Shown: positions 23,401-34,412 of the stretch, piece by piece
How the letters are laid out: each line of letters begins with the position of its first letter
Numbering within the stretch: the first letter of the stretch is position 1
DNA from: Corticium candelabrum
Lineage: Eukaryota; Porifera; Homoscleromorpha; Homosclerophorida; Plakinidae
Direction: 5' to 3'
Assembly: GCF_963422355.1 (NCBI RefSeq)
Contig: NC_085106.1
Location: 3,664,247-3,728,246 of the forward strand
DNA length: 64,000 nucleotides
The notes under the pieces: generated by a model
Seen by the model: the letters and a program-made list of their open reading frames with translations, nothing else
What the model was told of the DNA's origin: nothing
The model's database searches: none
Translations under genes and position numbers: made by a program

Positions 23401-24398
23401 TTGCTGATAATGTTCGAGATAACCTCTCACACCAACATAAAAGAATGTTCGAGTTAGCAAATGAAAAGGGGGCATCAAACTGGCTCACAGTGCTGCCATT
23501 GGAGGATCACGGCTTCTCATTACATAAGTCTGCATTCAGAGATGCTCTATGCCTCAGATATGGATGGGTCCCCCCTCATATGAGTGAATCTTGCCCTTGC
23601 GGTGGAAAAATGTCAGTGGAGCATGCTATGTCCTGCCCCACGGGAGGCTTTCCAACTATACGCCATAATGAAATCCGAGATATGTTTTCTCATCTGTTGT
23701 CTGATGTCTGTCATGATGTGGAAACGGAGCCCACGTTGCAATCACTAAGTGGAGAGACGTTCTCTTTACGTTCAAGCAGTCGAGATGATGATGCAAGATT
23801 AGACATTTCGGCAAGAGGTTTTTGGGGAGGAAGATTTGAGAAGACATATTTTGATGTCCGGGTGTTTAACCCCAATGCCACCTCGTACACATGTTTTGAA
23901 GTTGCATCATGTTATAGAAGACAGGAACAAGAGAAGAAAAGGAAATATGAAGAAAGACTGAGAAAAGTAGAAAATGCTTCCTTTACACCTATTATCCTTT
24001 CTTGCACTGGTGGCATGAGCAAGCTTACAACGTCATTTACCAAAAAGCTGGCCTCAATGATATCTGAGAAAAAGGACACTCCATACGGTAGCGTGATCAA
24101 CTGGCTAAGATGTCGACTCGGGTTCGCACTCCTAAGAGCTTCCATAATGTGCATCAGGGGCAGCAGGTGCAAACGCTACGTCAGGCCGGAAAACAATATT
24201 CTCCTGGCTACGTCTGAGGGGCACCTGGCCTCCTCAGCTTAGTGACTTTACTGTACATGACATAGTAGTAGTAAAAGTTGTACTATTGTATATGACAGTA
24301 ATTGTTTAGTAGTAGTAATAGTTTATTGCCATTCGCTGTAGGTTGCCGTTTGTGTATACGTAGTCTGCTATTGTTTCAAATACACCATATCTTCTCAG
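20453..24398 (+). mobile_element. Full-length microsatellite-associated non-LTR-type retroelement (copy D)
   Basis: The element runs from about 20453, after a (TAG)n tract, through a 5'UTR of about 310 bp and one intact frame to a 3' end CTTCTCAG at 24398. A further (TAG)n tract and then (TA)n follow. There are no LTRs and no poly(A) tail. One open frame with a C-terminal zinc motif and nuclease-like region recalls the R2/R4/CRE-type architecture, but the exact clade is uncertain. The intact frame and the catalytic motifs suggest recent activity. Confidence 0.75.
20763..24242 (+). CDS. Reverse transcriptase / endonuclease polyprotein of copy D
   Basis: This 1159-aa protein has no introns. 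The N-terminus is cysteine-rich (residues about 3-40: CCLCNSSGRCMNCRCAKLG, then CRNC and C). A serine/glutamine-rich linker follows. RT motif A is LLVDATNAFN (Asp near 569), motif B is TTQGDPLAMAMYAL (about 620-633), and motif C is YADD (652-655). Near the C-terminus a C-x-C-x8-H-x3-C zinc motif starts at about residue 944 (CPCGGKMSVEHAMSC). RHNEIRD and a PD-(D/E)XK-like pattern follow, with RLDIS (Asp near 1014) and FDVRVF (Asp near 1031). The role would be target-primed reverse transcription; cleavage of TAG repeats is inferred from the insertion sites. ATG 20763 is chosen because upstream codons reach only a GTG. Similar unassigned RT proteins are common in marine invertebrate genomes. Confidence 0.88.
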   Translation: MSKCCLCNSSGRCMNCRCAKLGQFCRNCNPLNHNRCQNWEARGKYQLQRPKTAGTTSSKISPTKPCMSSDDHQAPTIMDSPVNQHSGHDKPLSYASVVARSSSPGGKALSSSSLESSVLTAATRMLYSDAVQLHPPCSSLSQRQLPCSKLSQKQTLEQSRVHPKLQQQTSSPVAHIVDMISNTQEDEDIHDLNQTASPSLELHERLPYRVMASPNFSWGSLNGVEVMSQIEQAYQEVVHWRRNLFQVPYGSTGKMFASELARLFHAYASASALECVSLTAAMVMPHLLLQKPHKRSRGPDHVSCLTRRLEAWKAGDIKALLYEAKTIQQHLTYSRSSNKATKIDDLPHVFAGHLKKGNVNAAMRLLSDEGANGLLHLDDYLTNSSQKTVRDVLKEKHPNASSLDPDYVVNSKENASPVHPVLFDSLDGQLIRNTAMRCSGAAGPSGLDSTQWKRLCTGFHTSSKDLCNALAAVARRISTEIVDPDGISALVACRLVPLNKNPGVRPIGVGETVRRIIGKAVLSVVKSDVLSATGTLQLCAGQIAGCEAAIHAMQSLFEDDNTEAILLVDATNAFNSLNRQLALKNISSTCPAIHTVLLNTYQQPSPLFVGGEVLLSREGTTQGDPLAMAMYALATVPLLKKVQTEGSTQVWYADDAAAGGKIQAVKQWWEKLSIHGEKFGYFPNAKKSWLIVKPNCLEEAKRVFSKTAVNITSEGRKYLGAALGTENFCNGYLSDAILDWTRQIDKLASIAQSQPQAAHSTLSHGLLGRWIFTARTNQNFKTFAGLLESSIQSQLIPAITGRSAPGELERKLFSLPARLGGLGITDPTSLSSEYLNSRKMTAPLVDFILNQEITLGDAPDQQDSLKKQIRKHKGLEIKTLADNVRDNLSHQHKRMFELANEKGASNWLTVLPLEDHGFSLHKSAFRDALCLRYGWVPPHMSESCPCGGKMSVEHAMSCPTGGFPTIRHNEIRDMFSHLLSDVCHDVETEPTLQSLSGETFSLRSSSRDDDARLDISARGFWGGRFEKTYFDVRVFNPNATSYTCFEVASCYRRQEQEKKRKYEERLRKVENASFTPIILSCTGGMSKLTTSFTKKLASMISEKKDTPYGSVINWLRCRLGFALLRASIMCIRGSRCKRYVRPENNILLATSEGHLASSA

Positions 24399-24415
24399 TA
24401 GTAGTAGTAGTAGTA

Positions 24416-24459
<44 letters not shown>
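24399..24459. repeat. (TAG)n followed by (TA)n
   Basis: Six or seven TAG units at the 3' end of copy D run directly into about 40 bp of perfect TA repeat. Confidence 0.92.
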
Positions 24460-24460
<1 letters not shown>

Positions 24461-24629
24461 ATTTAGGATAAGGAAGGGTAAGAGGGCGTGACTCCAGACA
24501 ACCTCGACCTTGTGCGGCCTCTGGTGGCTAAAGCCTTGGCCACCCCTGAATACCTCGTCGCCTCCTAGCCAAGCCTTCCTCCGTGCTTACTGTGCGACCT
24601 CGCAGGCTGTTCGCCTGCTCGCACGTGAG

Positions 24630-24860
24630 AGGAGGTGCTTGAGCCGGGAGAAGCACCTCCTCACGTGCGTGGAGGCGAACACCACGTGAAGTCGAACGGA
24701 GGAATTAAGGCTTTACTGGCTAGGCTCAGGCGAGGCTAGGCTAGGCTCAGAGCCCTATATGCTCAGAGCCGTATGTATGTCGACTCACTAACCTTGCTCC
24801 TCCGTGTAGCGCTCGCGCGTCACATGACGAGCGGACGTCACAGCCTTACCCTTACGTCAT
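24630..24860. repeat. CACGTG-rich repeat upstream of ROCO-4
   Basis: Related to 4736-4920, it shares ACGTG(C/A)..GGAGG, AACACCACGTGA, GGAGGAAT and CACATGAC motifs. The AGGCTAGGCT runs are expanded. It may be a promoter block or a decayed mobile element. Confidence 0.5.
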
Positions 24861-24937
24861 ACACGTGATGGGGATACGCACTTCTCACACTAATTTCATC
24901 ATACTGAAATCAGCGAAAGCTTGCCAATTTGGAAGAC

Positions 24938-27900
24938 ATGTGTGAACGGTATCTATTAGTCCACCTGTTGCGTCTGCTTTCTTTTTTGAGGTATCAGTAC
25001 TTTAGCAGGTTTTTGAGATTTAGCTAACTGCTGTTGCTTGTATAGACAGGCGTGTGAAAGAGCTGCCGTCCGTTTTGGTCTCGTTCCAGAGGCCGTCGCT
25101 GCTGGCGGACACAGCGCTGCCGCTTACTACGAGAATACTTTACGTACAGGAAAGCGTCGACCATGTCACGTGAGAGTCTATTTGCTGGGCCACGCACGAG
25201 TCGGCAAAACAAGCCTCTACCGCAATCTGACGAAACAGAAATTCCGTCACAATGAACCGAGAACGACGGGGGCAGTGCTGTGCGACGTTAAAGCGCATGA
25301 AGCGAACGACGATTGGAAGGAGCTTACTGAGTCGCAGTCTATTTTCAATCGCGTGGTCATCCGTCGGGTCGTTGAGCTGCTGGCTACGGTCTCTGGAAGA
25401 GAATCCTTGGCGCTTTTTGTTGTGTTACTTGGTTTGTTGACTGTTGGAGCGGCTGTTTGTTGTTTGATGCCAACACAACCATTTGTAGTTACTACCATAT
25501 TGCTGCTGGCAATACCTTTTGTTGGGTGGGGAATGGCATTATCCCTGGGAGTTGGCCTCTGGTTTACTGTGCTGTGTGCAGAGATATTAGCTATATCATT
25601 ATCTGATTCTTCATTTGATATGGTATGGATTGTGGCTGGGCTGTTTGCTGTCGAGATGATGGGTTGTCTTACTGGGACCGTCCTAGGAGCCAATTTTTCA
25701 CTCGGGGTTTGCTTGACTTGTTGTGCGTTTGGGCTGTCACCTGGATGTCTAGTTCAGACGGGTTGCTTTGAGAGTAAAGGCTTGAACTATTTCGAAGCTG
25801 TTTCAATTTACATGGTAGGTGGAATTGGTGGTGTCGCTTTAGCTGTGTTGGTCCCAACAGGAAGTATTAGATTTGATGTCTTTCTGCTTGTTATTCTTCC
25901 TCTGATTACTGGTGGGTGCATCACCATGTCAACATACTGTCCAGCAATGTCAAATATTTGTCTTATGTTAGTTGGTGGATTTCTGTTTGGCAATGGCATT
26001 AGATTTTGTCTTGTTTTGGGACGATACTTAAACATGCTGTTTGCTAAGCTGATGGGCACAGGAGAGAAGCCATGGTATATGAAAACTTGTGTGGCGTCTC
26101 TTCTTGTTGGGATTGCTTTGGGTGTTTTGATAGTTCATACAGCAAGGTATGTTATGGTGATGAGTTGTCCAACCTGTCCAGTAACATTGGAATTTCCAGG
26201 TTCTTTTCAACAACTTGTGACTCACATCGCTGACCAGATAGTATATTGTATTCTGAATGTTAGACATTGGTTGAGGAACGAGCCTATTGCAAGTTTACCA
26301 AATGCGAATGTGCCAGTTGAGTCAATTGTTGATCACATGACTGCTAGTGAAGTCGATGATCTCCGCACTCCATTACTGAAAATGATTGACTTTGCCGGTC
26401 AGCATGCATACTATGCTATGCATCATATTTTTCTATCAGCTCAAGGCATTTTTATTCTTGTGTTTGATTTTCGAAGAGCTTCGAGTGATTTTGAAAGACA
26501 TATGGAAAAACTGCATTTTTGGATTAGCTCAGTGTTGGCCATTGGAAAGAATGACAATGCACGCATCTTCTTTGTTGGAACTCATCGTGATGATTCAAAT
26601 CTTAATTCCTCTAAGCGACAGAGAGTAGTTCGGCGAATGTTTTCAAAATTTATCAACTTTCATCCATACATTTGTTTTAATCAAGATGAACGAGATGCTC
26701 GGCTCTCTCTTGTGTTTCAAATTGAGAACAGCGTATCGTCAGATGGTCCAGCTGTGTGCTCACTTCGTAAACAGATTATTGAAGAAATACGGCTAAAACA
26801 TGAAAGAATGCAACAAAATCCTATTCGTTGGCTGGCATTAGAAGATCACATTATTTACCTTCGTAATAAGGATTTATCATCAGTACTTCCATTGAGTCAA
26901 CTACAGGATGAAGCAGAGAAATGTGATATTAAAGGTGAAGAGTTTAGTGAGGCTCTCGGTAATCTCAATGATTCTGGAGTTGTATTTTATTCAAATGAGA
27001 GCAGTCTAAAGGATTATGTTATTATTGATCCACAAGCATTGATCGATGCTCTTGTTGCACTGTTGTCTATTCCAGCTTTTCAGAATCGTGGCCTACACTT
27101 CTCTGTCTGGGATCGACTGGAGAAGGATGGGATTGCTTCATATGAATTACTTAAACATGCTTGGAGAAATCTTAGAGATCCAATTGATATTGTTATCAAA
27201 TTTCTTCAATATTATGGCATTATTTATGAACTAACTTCTGGTCAGTCAGAACGATATTTTGCAGTTATATCTTGTTTGCCATGCAAACTACCTTCTGATG
27301 CTTGGAATGAGCCATACAATAAAGATGCCCATGAGAGAGAATGCAGGTCAATCTACGTCAGATTTCACCATGTATCTGACCCACATCAAGCCTTTTTCTA
27401 TGTACTTTTAACTAAAGCACGTTTGCAAGCAGAGTCGGCTCATCGTTTCAAAGTTCACTGGTCAAGGACTGGAGGTGTCTTTGCCTTTTACTTCTACACA
27501 TACGACATTGTAGTGCCATATAAACTGGAATATATTGAAGGAATGTTCAAACTCACCATCCAAAAGTTAAAATATATTGCAGTGGGAAAGAAGTACAAAT
27601 TATTGTATATTGTTCTCTGTTATGTGTAGGTGTCGCTATTTAATTGAAGGGACGGTTCTTCGAAAGCTATGGGAGATGCTCGAGGAGATTAAAAGCAAAT
27701 TCTTTCCTTCAGTTCAATTTGAAGTTGGTCCCGCTTGTCCTCACTGCTCTCTATTTCATAAAGAAAACATGTCGCAGTCTTTACTTCTCACCAAACGTTG
27801 GGAGAGAGCTGTTATTGAACAAGACAGTTTACATATTCTTCCACTGGCCACAAGTGGACAGACAGGCAACACAACTGATTCTACCGAAGACGCAGTAAAG

Positions 27901-28474
27901 CAGTTTGTAAGATGTCCAACTTTGTATTGCAATACTCGTGAGGTGCCATTAACGCACAGCAACGTAGAAAGATGGCTACAGATCAGTCAAGTCAGATTCA
28001 ACCCATCTATCTCATAATGCAGATATTGATTGTATATTTTGTATTCTCCACAGACTCGGCCATTTGTGCAACGTGCAGCACAGAGAATATGGCAAGCCAA
28101 GAATGCTGGTCCTCTGTATTCTGCTGGAGGAGAAGGTAATCGACCCACATTTCCGAAGTAATTAAACTTTAAAATTATATAAGTTTATTAAATTATGGTT
28201 TCACGTAGTCGTTTCTGATGATGTGCTTGAACTGATTGCTGATCAGTTAATGAGCAGTGAGTGGCGGCGACTGGCGCGATGCTTGAAACTATCAGGAAGT
28301 GACATCAGTGAGATAGACTACAAGAACAGGGGTGGTAATCTGAGGGGCTGCTGTAGGGACATAATGATGTTATGGAAGAGAAGGGAACGCTCTGATGCCC
28401 TCGGATTTATTTTGGTCAAAGCTCTGCACAAGGCCGACTTGCGTCAGTTGGCAGACCGATATATACAGTTGTAA
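24938..28474 (+). CDS. ROCO-4: Roc-COR-death-domain GTPase with a multi-pass membrane insert
   Basis: Exons 24938-24990, 25046-27565, 27630-27990, 28054-28135 and 28209-28474 total 3282 bp, about 1093 aa. The leader exon is one codon shorter than in ROCO-2 and ROCO-5 but stays in frame (MCERYLLVHLLRLLSFLR), which argues that it is translated. The P-loop is GHARVGKTSL, with Ala where the other copies have Glu. The multi-pass insert and DFAGQ follow, with His after the Gln where the others have Arg, then THRD, COR, the cysteine-pair exon (CPHC) and the death domain. No ATG precedes the P-loop inside exon 2; the triplet before YRQA in the other copies is TTG here. Exons 3-5 group with the ROCO-3 pseudogene rather than with ROCO-1 and ROCO-2. 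Confidence 0.87.
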
Positions 28475-29321
28475 AACAGATAAATTACAGATAGACAGTA
28501 CAGATAAACAGTAGATATACACACAAGTAGTCAAGTTATAAAATGTGGTATATATCGAGGTGTTCCATTACCAGAAGAGTTTGGCTTGTAAGATGGCATC
28601 AACAAGAAAACAAGGAATGTCTTATGATTCCAACTCTTTCACAGCACGTCACATTGTCAGGCTACACATTTAGATAATCGCCCTTGTCTTTGTGTGTCAT
28701 GCTTATATCTGATTGCCTCTCAAGCAACAACAAGTGATTACTTTTCCCACCCACCTAACGCGTTCACACTATCAACTTCAGACCCAATCTGGACCGCATA
28801 AGTTTTCTTCAAGATTGCCATTGCTTTACTCTACTAATAATACTCAATATCTCTACTCGGTTTGATGCTGCTTTTGGCCATGTAGATCACTTTCTACTAT
28901 ACCTGGCACGGTTCTCCGTGTGAACTGTGGTAGTAGTCATTATGAGCGTCTATCGGTGCCCTTCTAGATACGATCGGACTTCCTTGTTCCCAACTAGAGA
29001 GACAATGCTTCCTTTTCAATATGTGAGTACTTTTCCTCCGCAGAGGTTAACAAGCAAGAAGCAAACGCTATCCCTTTGTCACATCCGTCCTGGAGCTGAT
29101 GTGAGAGCCCCGCTGCTAAAATGTAGGAAGAGCTATCACACAAGCTAAGGTGATTTAGTTAGGATCAAAATATGTTGGAAACTCTGTTGTCGGTCAACAT
29201 AGCCTTAACCGTGAGAAATGCTATTTCTTGGGAATGTGTCCACTTTCATGGAACATCCTTTTTAAGAAGTCGAGTAGCTAGATTCGGAAGGAATTTTGCA
29301 TAATATTGAAGTACGAGCTCA
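28475..29321. other. 3' flank of ROCO-4, no gene recognised
   Basis: The first 450 bp match the ROCO-3 flank and include a short MITE at 28758-28930 (inverted ends ACGCGTTCACACT and GTGTGAACTGTGG, TA on both sides). The rest shows nothing recognisable. Confidence 0.6.
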
Positions 29322-29716
29322 CATGGCCCGTCCTTCGTACGGGCAAGATACTGTGGTGTAAAGATAGGTCTGTGGACACGTCACGTGCAATCTTAGTTGC
29401 GAGGTCCCGGATGTGCTGAATGAAATCTAATCTTGCTCTTCGCGCTTGTTTCGTCAAGAAACGACACGATCGGCGCTTACCATTCGACGTCAGGAACGGG
29501 TAGTCTAAATTCGATGGAGATACGATGCGCCGTTCCAGAGATATTCGCGCGCGAGCTGAAGCGAGTGCGATCGGCAGGAAATCGCGTTGTCGTGGGAGAA
29601 GTCAGGAAGGCGACCACATTCTCACTTTCGACTCGAATGAATTCGGCGTGCGCGAGCCATATTCGGCTGAGATCAGACTCGCCAAACGCTCCAACAGACG
29701 GACACACAGACACCTC

Positions 29717-29792
<76 letters not shown>

Positions 29793-29802
29793 AAGCTCAA
29801 AT

Positions 29803-29881
<79 letters not shown>

Positions 29882-30394
29882 TCGCGTTTGGCGGCCACGT
29901 CTTTTGTCCGTTCGCAACCGAAATCGGCACGCACACTCGGCACGCACAGAAGACGGTTTGCGTAAAAAATAAAAAAAATAATGCACCGGGTCCCCTCTCG
30001 AGGGATCGACCCACGCGTAAAATTTCTCGACGACGCAAACGCTACACATTGCAGTTCATTCGAACACACGCCCGCACCAGTCCCGTGTAGACCCTATGCA
30101 TCGCCGTCCTTCGCAAAGCTTCGAGCAATCGAATATCTCTTGCCGACGAAACCTACTCTTCTATCGCTTGCGTTTCTCTCCAAATTCTGATTGCATTTGC
30201 ACCGAATCCAACCTACACGTTTTCTGCAGCAAGCGCTACACGGGGAGTGTGTCGATTTCTATCGAAACAAGCGCGAAGAGCAAGATTCGAATTCATTCAG
30301 CATATCCGGGACCTCGCAACAAAGATTGCACGTGACGTGTCCACAGACCTATCTTTACACTACAGTATCTTGCCCGTACGAAGGACGGGCCATG
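29322..30394. mobile_element. MITE of about 1.07 kb with inverted ends of at least 100 bp
   Basis: The left end CATGGCCCGTCCTTCGTACG is mirrored by CGTACGAAGGACGGGCCATG at the right end. The match continues inward through the GACACGTCACGTGCAAT and CTTCGCGCTTGTTTCG blocks. The interior contains (AT)n at 29723-29784 and (GT)n at 29810-29872 and no credible gene. An end fragment of the same family lies at 16671. Confidence 0.75.
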
Positions 30395-30544
30395 AATACT
30401 AGTATATATATTCCTAGAAATGCTCGAAGTTGTGGAACGTCTTTCGATGGTGGCATTTCGGTAATTGCTCTCACCTTCTCCGGAGATTGGCTAAGTCTCT
30501 CTGCCGAAATGACGTGGCTGCAATACTATACTGAATCTTGTATG

Positions 30545-31788
30545 AACTTTCATTTTGATTTATTCGCTTTCAACCCGCAATCTTTGAGTCTCTGAAGTAC
30601 CTCCTCCAGTGTTTTAGGTGCTCTTGTGTTGTCACGATGATATAGTCTAGCCAACATAACGTTCGCGGAATTCCTTGTAAGACCCGGTCCATCGTGCGTT
30701 GCCAAATGGCGAGAGGTGATGCGACGCCGTATGGTAGTCTTTTGCACTGAAAATGACCTTTCGGAGTGTTCACTGTCAGACACATCTTAGATGTTTCTTC
30801 TAGCTTCATCTGGAGGTAAGCCTTCCGCAGATCAATAACCGTGCAGTGCTGTACTCCCGCCAGGCAGGTATATCTCTTCTATCCTGGTAATGGCTATTTG
30901 TCTACGTCTGCTTGCGGATTGACTTTAATTTTAAAATTCCCGCAGATCCTTACCGTTCCGTCTTTTGTCAATGGTGTCACAATGGGTGCTGCCCATTCCC
31001 TGTGAGGTACCGCTTTGATAATGCCCTCCTTTGCCATTTTTTCAAGCTCCTTCTCCACTAGCGGTCTGCGAGCTAAAGCTACCGGACTTGCCTTCCAAAA
31101 CCAAGGCTTGCTATTACTTTTTAAAAGTGATATCCTTGCCTTGATATCACAGAGTCGACGCCCCACGCCCTCTGAAAACACAAATTTATGTAATGACAGA
31201 ATGTCATACAAGGTTAGCTTCGTCTGTATGCGCAGGCCAGTGTAGTTTAATTTTCATCAACCACTGGCGACCAAACAGTGCTGGACCTTTGCCCCCCAGA
31301 ATGTAGAGCGGAAGTTTTTCTTGTTGATCTTAATAGCAAACGTTGACTATGCAGTACACTGTATTTCTAATGTAAGGGCTGCACCGTTTCCACGGTTTAC
31401 GTGTACACCTTCACGGGTGTCTTAAAAAGCCTCACCTGCTTCTTAAGACATTTCTCGTACTGACTCCTGCTTATTACTGAGACCGCGGCTCCAGTCTGAT
31501 GGGTACATTCTCAACCATTAGGTCTATCCGGATTGGATTTTTGCCTGTCAAACTGAACAAAATGTTTAAAGTATCCTCGGAATCGCCATTGCGTGGTTGA
31601 TCCTGAAGAGCTCACCTTCTTGACATCCTGCTTCTTAGTACAAGACTTTTCTTGCCTATTACGTGTATAGTTTCTCTTCCTCTGCTTGCCTTCTGCTTAG
31701 TGTCCTGTTTTGTTCCCGTGGTTAGACAAGCTCTCTGTGAGTGGCCTTGCTTGTTACAGCCGCAGAATACTAATGGCTTGTAGATACG
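30545..31788 (-). mobile_element. Decayed Ty3/gypsy-type retrotransposon fragment
   Basis: On the minus strand, pieces appear in the order expected for a gypsy pol. A gag-like zinc knuckle (CNKQGHSQRAC, near 31750) comes first, then a protease end (GPALFGRQWLMKIKLHW, near 31250). RT blocks follow (KEGIIKAVPHREWAAPIV and DGTVRICGNFK near 30950-31070; KRLPYGVAS, RTMDRVLQGI and a degenerate LDYI near 30640-30760). Frameshifts and stops separate the pieces. No integrase or LTR is found. Its upstream side is cut by the MITE at 31790. Confidence 0.8.
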
Positions 31789-31789
31789 G

Positions 31790-34412
31790 CAACTGGATCG
31801 CGATAAATCCAATCCACATCGCGAAGTGGTTTCGATCGCGATCGGTTGAATCCAATTAGAAATAGTGGGCGTTACCTTCACGTACGCTACGCGTGTAGTC
31901 AGAACATCTAACACTCCTCACTCGTCTTTGTTCTCGCTCACCTTACGTCGCTTTCTACAAGCAAAGAAGCCACACGTACACATCGGTTATCAGTCACGTG
32001 ATATCGTAAATGAGGCGGAGGTAGAGTCCCGGATCTATTGTCGCTCATTTCCTAATCTCGCTCACTCGTTCTCTGCCAGATAGCTGCAGCCAGACCTAGC
32101 TGCTACGCTAGCGTCATAGTCCTACTGGATAGCAAGTAGGTAGAGCAGGTCACGTCAGCATCCGTCGTAACGTTGCTGCTGTAGAACTTGAAAACTGATC
32201 GCACCTATTCTCGATCACAGAGATATAGTGCTTGCCATCTCGTTTCTACAACTCCGTTTGAGACGCAAGTTATCTCTGTTAATAGGCTCCTTATATGACT
32301 TAATTCGCCAGATTGTTGTTTTTGTTTTGTCAACCTCTACTCTCGCAGACAACGAAGAAGACGGATGACTCACGGGACATAATCTCGGTCACCTGATCTC
32401 GAGTGATTTTCTCTCTTCAGACGCAGATCTGAGGCGTTCTTTTGGCTAATGTTATAGTCATCACCGCTGGCTACTATACCTACGGGCTGATGTTAGTGCT
32501 CATCGTACTGTTGTTACAGCAGAACGTGAAATGTGAGAGACAAATAGTCGTACATCCGGGATCATATCTCGGTCAGTGCTTTCATCGCGTTTCTACAAGA
32601 CGAATTGAGACGGTATTCATGTCTTTTGAAAGGTTCGCTTTGGATGTTTATGCCACTGAATAGCCGGTTTTGTCTCTTCAGTTCTTCCGTTGCAGGGTGG
32701 TGGGAAAGGTGATGGCGTACGGGAACTAATCTCGGTCACAGTATGAGCGCACTTGTTGGGTTCTACAGCTTTCAGGTAAGTGGTCTTACCTTCATTGGGC
32801 ATTGTGCATACGGTCACAGACGACTAAGGCTGATTGAAAGTGTTTTGTAGTGAATTTGTAGAACTATAACAGATTCTAGTAACTAGACTGTTAGTTGTCC
32901 TGGCTAAACTGTTTTTGAATAATAATTAAGATAACCTTTATTTAGCACATGTGGTTTAGTGCTAATTAGCAAATTTTGTGAGTGATAGATTGATCATCAT
33001 GGAGATAAACATTGAATCCATTCTGGTACAAGTTGAATGTCACAAGAGTATGCCAGGACTCTGCATACTTGTAAACTGTGTACGTACTACGATCTTGTTG
33101 ATTGTAAGATTTTAGCTACATCAGTTATTATCAACAACATGCACTGCTTAGCTAATTAGCTAATTCTATACACAGAAGGTTCGTTGGATATCTTCACTGG
33201 ACTAATTATCATAACTGTCTCAGACTCAGAACTGTGTCATGAGAAAGATTGTTTTCTCTTTGGCAACATGTCACCATTTTCATAAGTTCTCAGCATAACT
33301 CTCTTTAGCGATAAAAGTAAAAAGCAGTTTTTGTGCAATTCTACTTGATAAAATCATCAATCATACCATCCAAGATAAAGAATCATTATATCTGCCAGTC
33401 AAGAATGTAGAAACAGGTAGGAATACTCTCTGGTTAACTGCCAACAAAATGTGAAAATTCAGAGTCATCATGTTGCAAGTTTGAAGTGCTAAAAATAGTA
33501 AGTTAAACGCACACATTCGTGACAATATAGCTCTAGAACAACAGTAGACTAAAAATCACACAATGCAACCTACTCAGGAACCCGTCTTTCTCAAAATCGC
33601 GTGACCGAGATTATGTCCCGTACGCCATCACCTTTCTCACCGCCCTGCAACGGAAAAACTGAAGAGACAAAACCGGCTATTCAGTGGCATAAAAATCCAA
33701 AGCGAACCTTTCAACAGACATAACTACCGTCTCAATTCGTCTTGTAGAAACGCGATGAAAGCACTGACCGAGATATGATTCCGGATGTACGACTATTTGT
33801 CTCTCACATTTCACGTTCTGCCGTAACAACAGTACGATGAGCACTAATATCAGCCCGTAGGTATAGTAGCCAGCAGTGATGACTATAACATTAGCCAAAA
33901 GAACGCCTCAGATCTGCGTCTGAAGAGAGAAAATCACTCGAGATCAGGTGACCGAGATTATGTCCCGTGAGTCATCCGTCTTCTTCGTTGTCTGCGAGAG
34001 TAGAGGTTGACAAGACAAAACCAACAATTTGGCGAAAGGAAGTCATATAATGAGCTTATCGACAGAGATGACATGCGTCTCAAACGGAGTTGTAGAAACG
34101 AGATGGCAAGCACTGACCGAGATACGATACTCTGTGACCGAGAATAGGTGCGATCAGTTTTCAAGTTCTACAGCAGCAACGTTACGACGGATGCTGACGT
34201 GACCCGCTCTACCTAGTTGCTATCCAGTAGGACTATGACGCTAGCGTATCAGCTAGGTCTGGCTGCAGCTATCTGGCAGAGAACGAGTGACCGAGATTAG
34301 GAAATGACCGACATTAGATCCGGGACTCTAGCGTTTTCAAAGTGCAGTGTGGACCCTCGCTATCCCGATCGGATCGCGATCCATTCTGTTCTAGTGTGGA
34401 CAGGGCTTATTT
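31790..34412. mobile_element. MITE (second copy of 4922-5232), split by a 2.3-kb element
   Basis: The left part 31790-32023 matches 4935-5161, and the right part 34331-34412 matches 5162-5240 (GCGTTTTCAAAGTGCAGTGT, then GGACAGGGCTT). The split point is a TA dinucleotide present once in the uninterrupted copy. The MITE itself interrupts the gypsy fragment. Confidence 0.7.
32024..34328. mobile_element. 2305-bp element with about 720-bp terminal inverted repeats and TA target duplication
   Basis: The ends are GAGTCCCGGATCT and its complement. TA lies at 32022-32023 and again at 34329-34330. The arms (about 32024-32739 and 33601-34328) are roughly 95 percent alike in inverse orientation. TGACCGAGAT recurs at about 33602, 33765, 33949, 34113 and 34288, with variants near 34134 and 34304 and inverse copies in the left arm. 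The central 860 bp is AT-rich without a protein. The TA duplication fits a Tc1/mariner-type, non-autonomous element; the transposase is not in the window. Confidence 0.85.

Noticed and set aside
29433-30049. Overlapping open frames of 90-190 codons on both strands
   Set aside because: They run through (AT)n and (GT)n inside a MITE. No domain or splice context is present.
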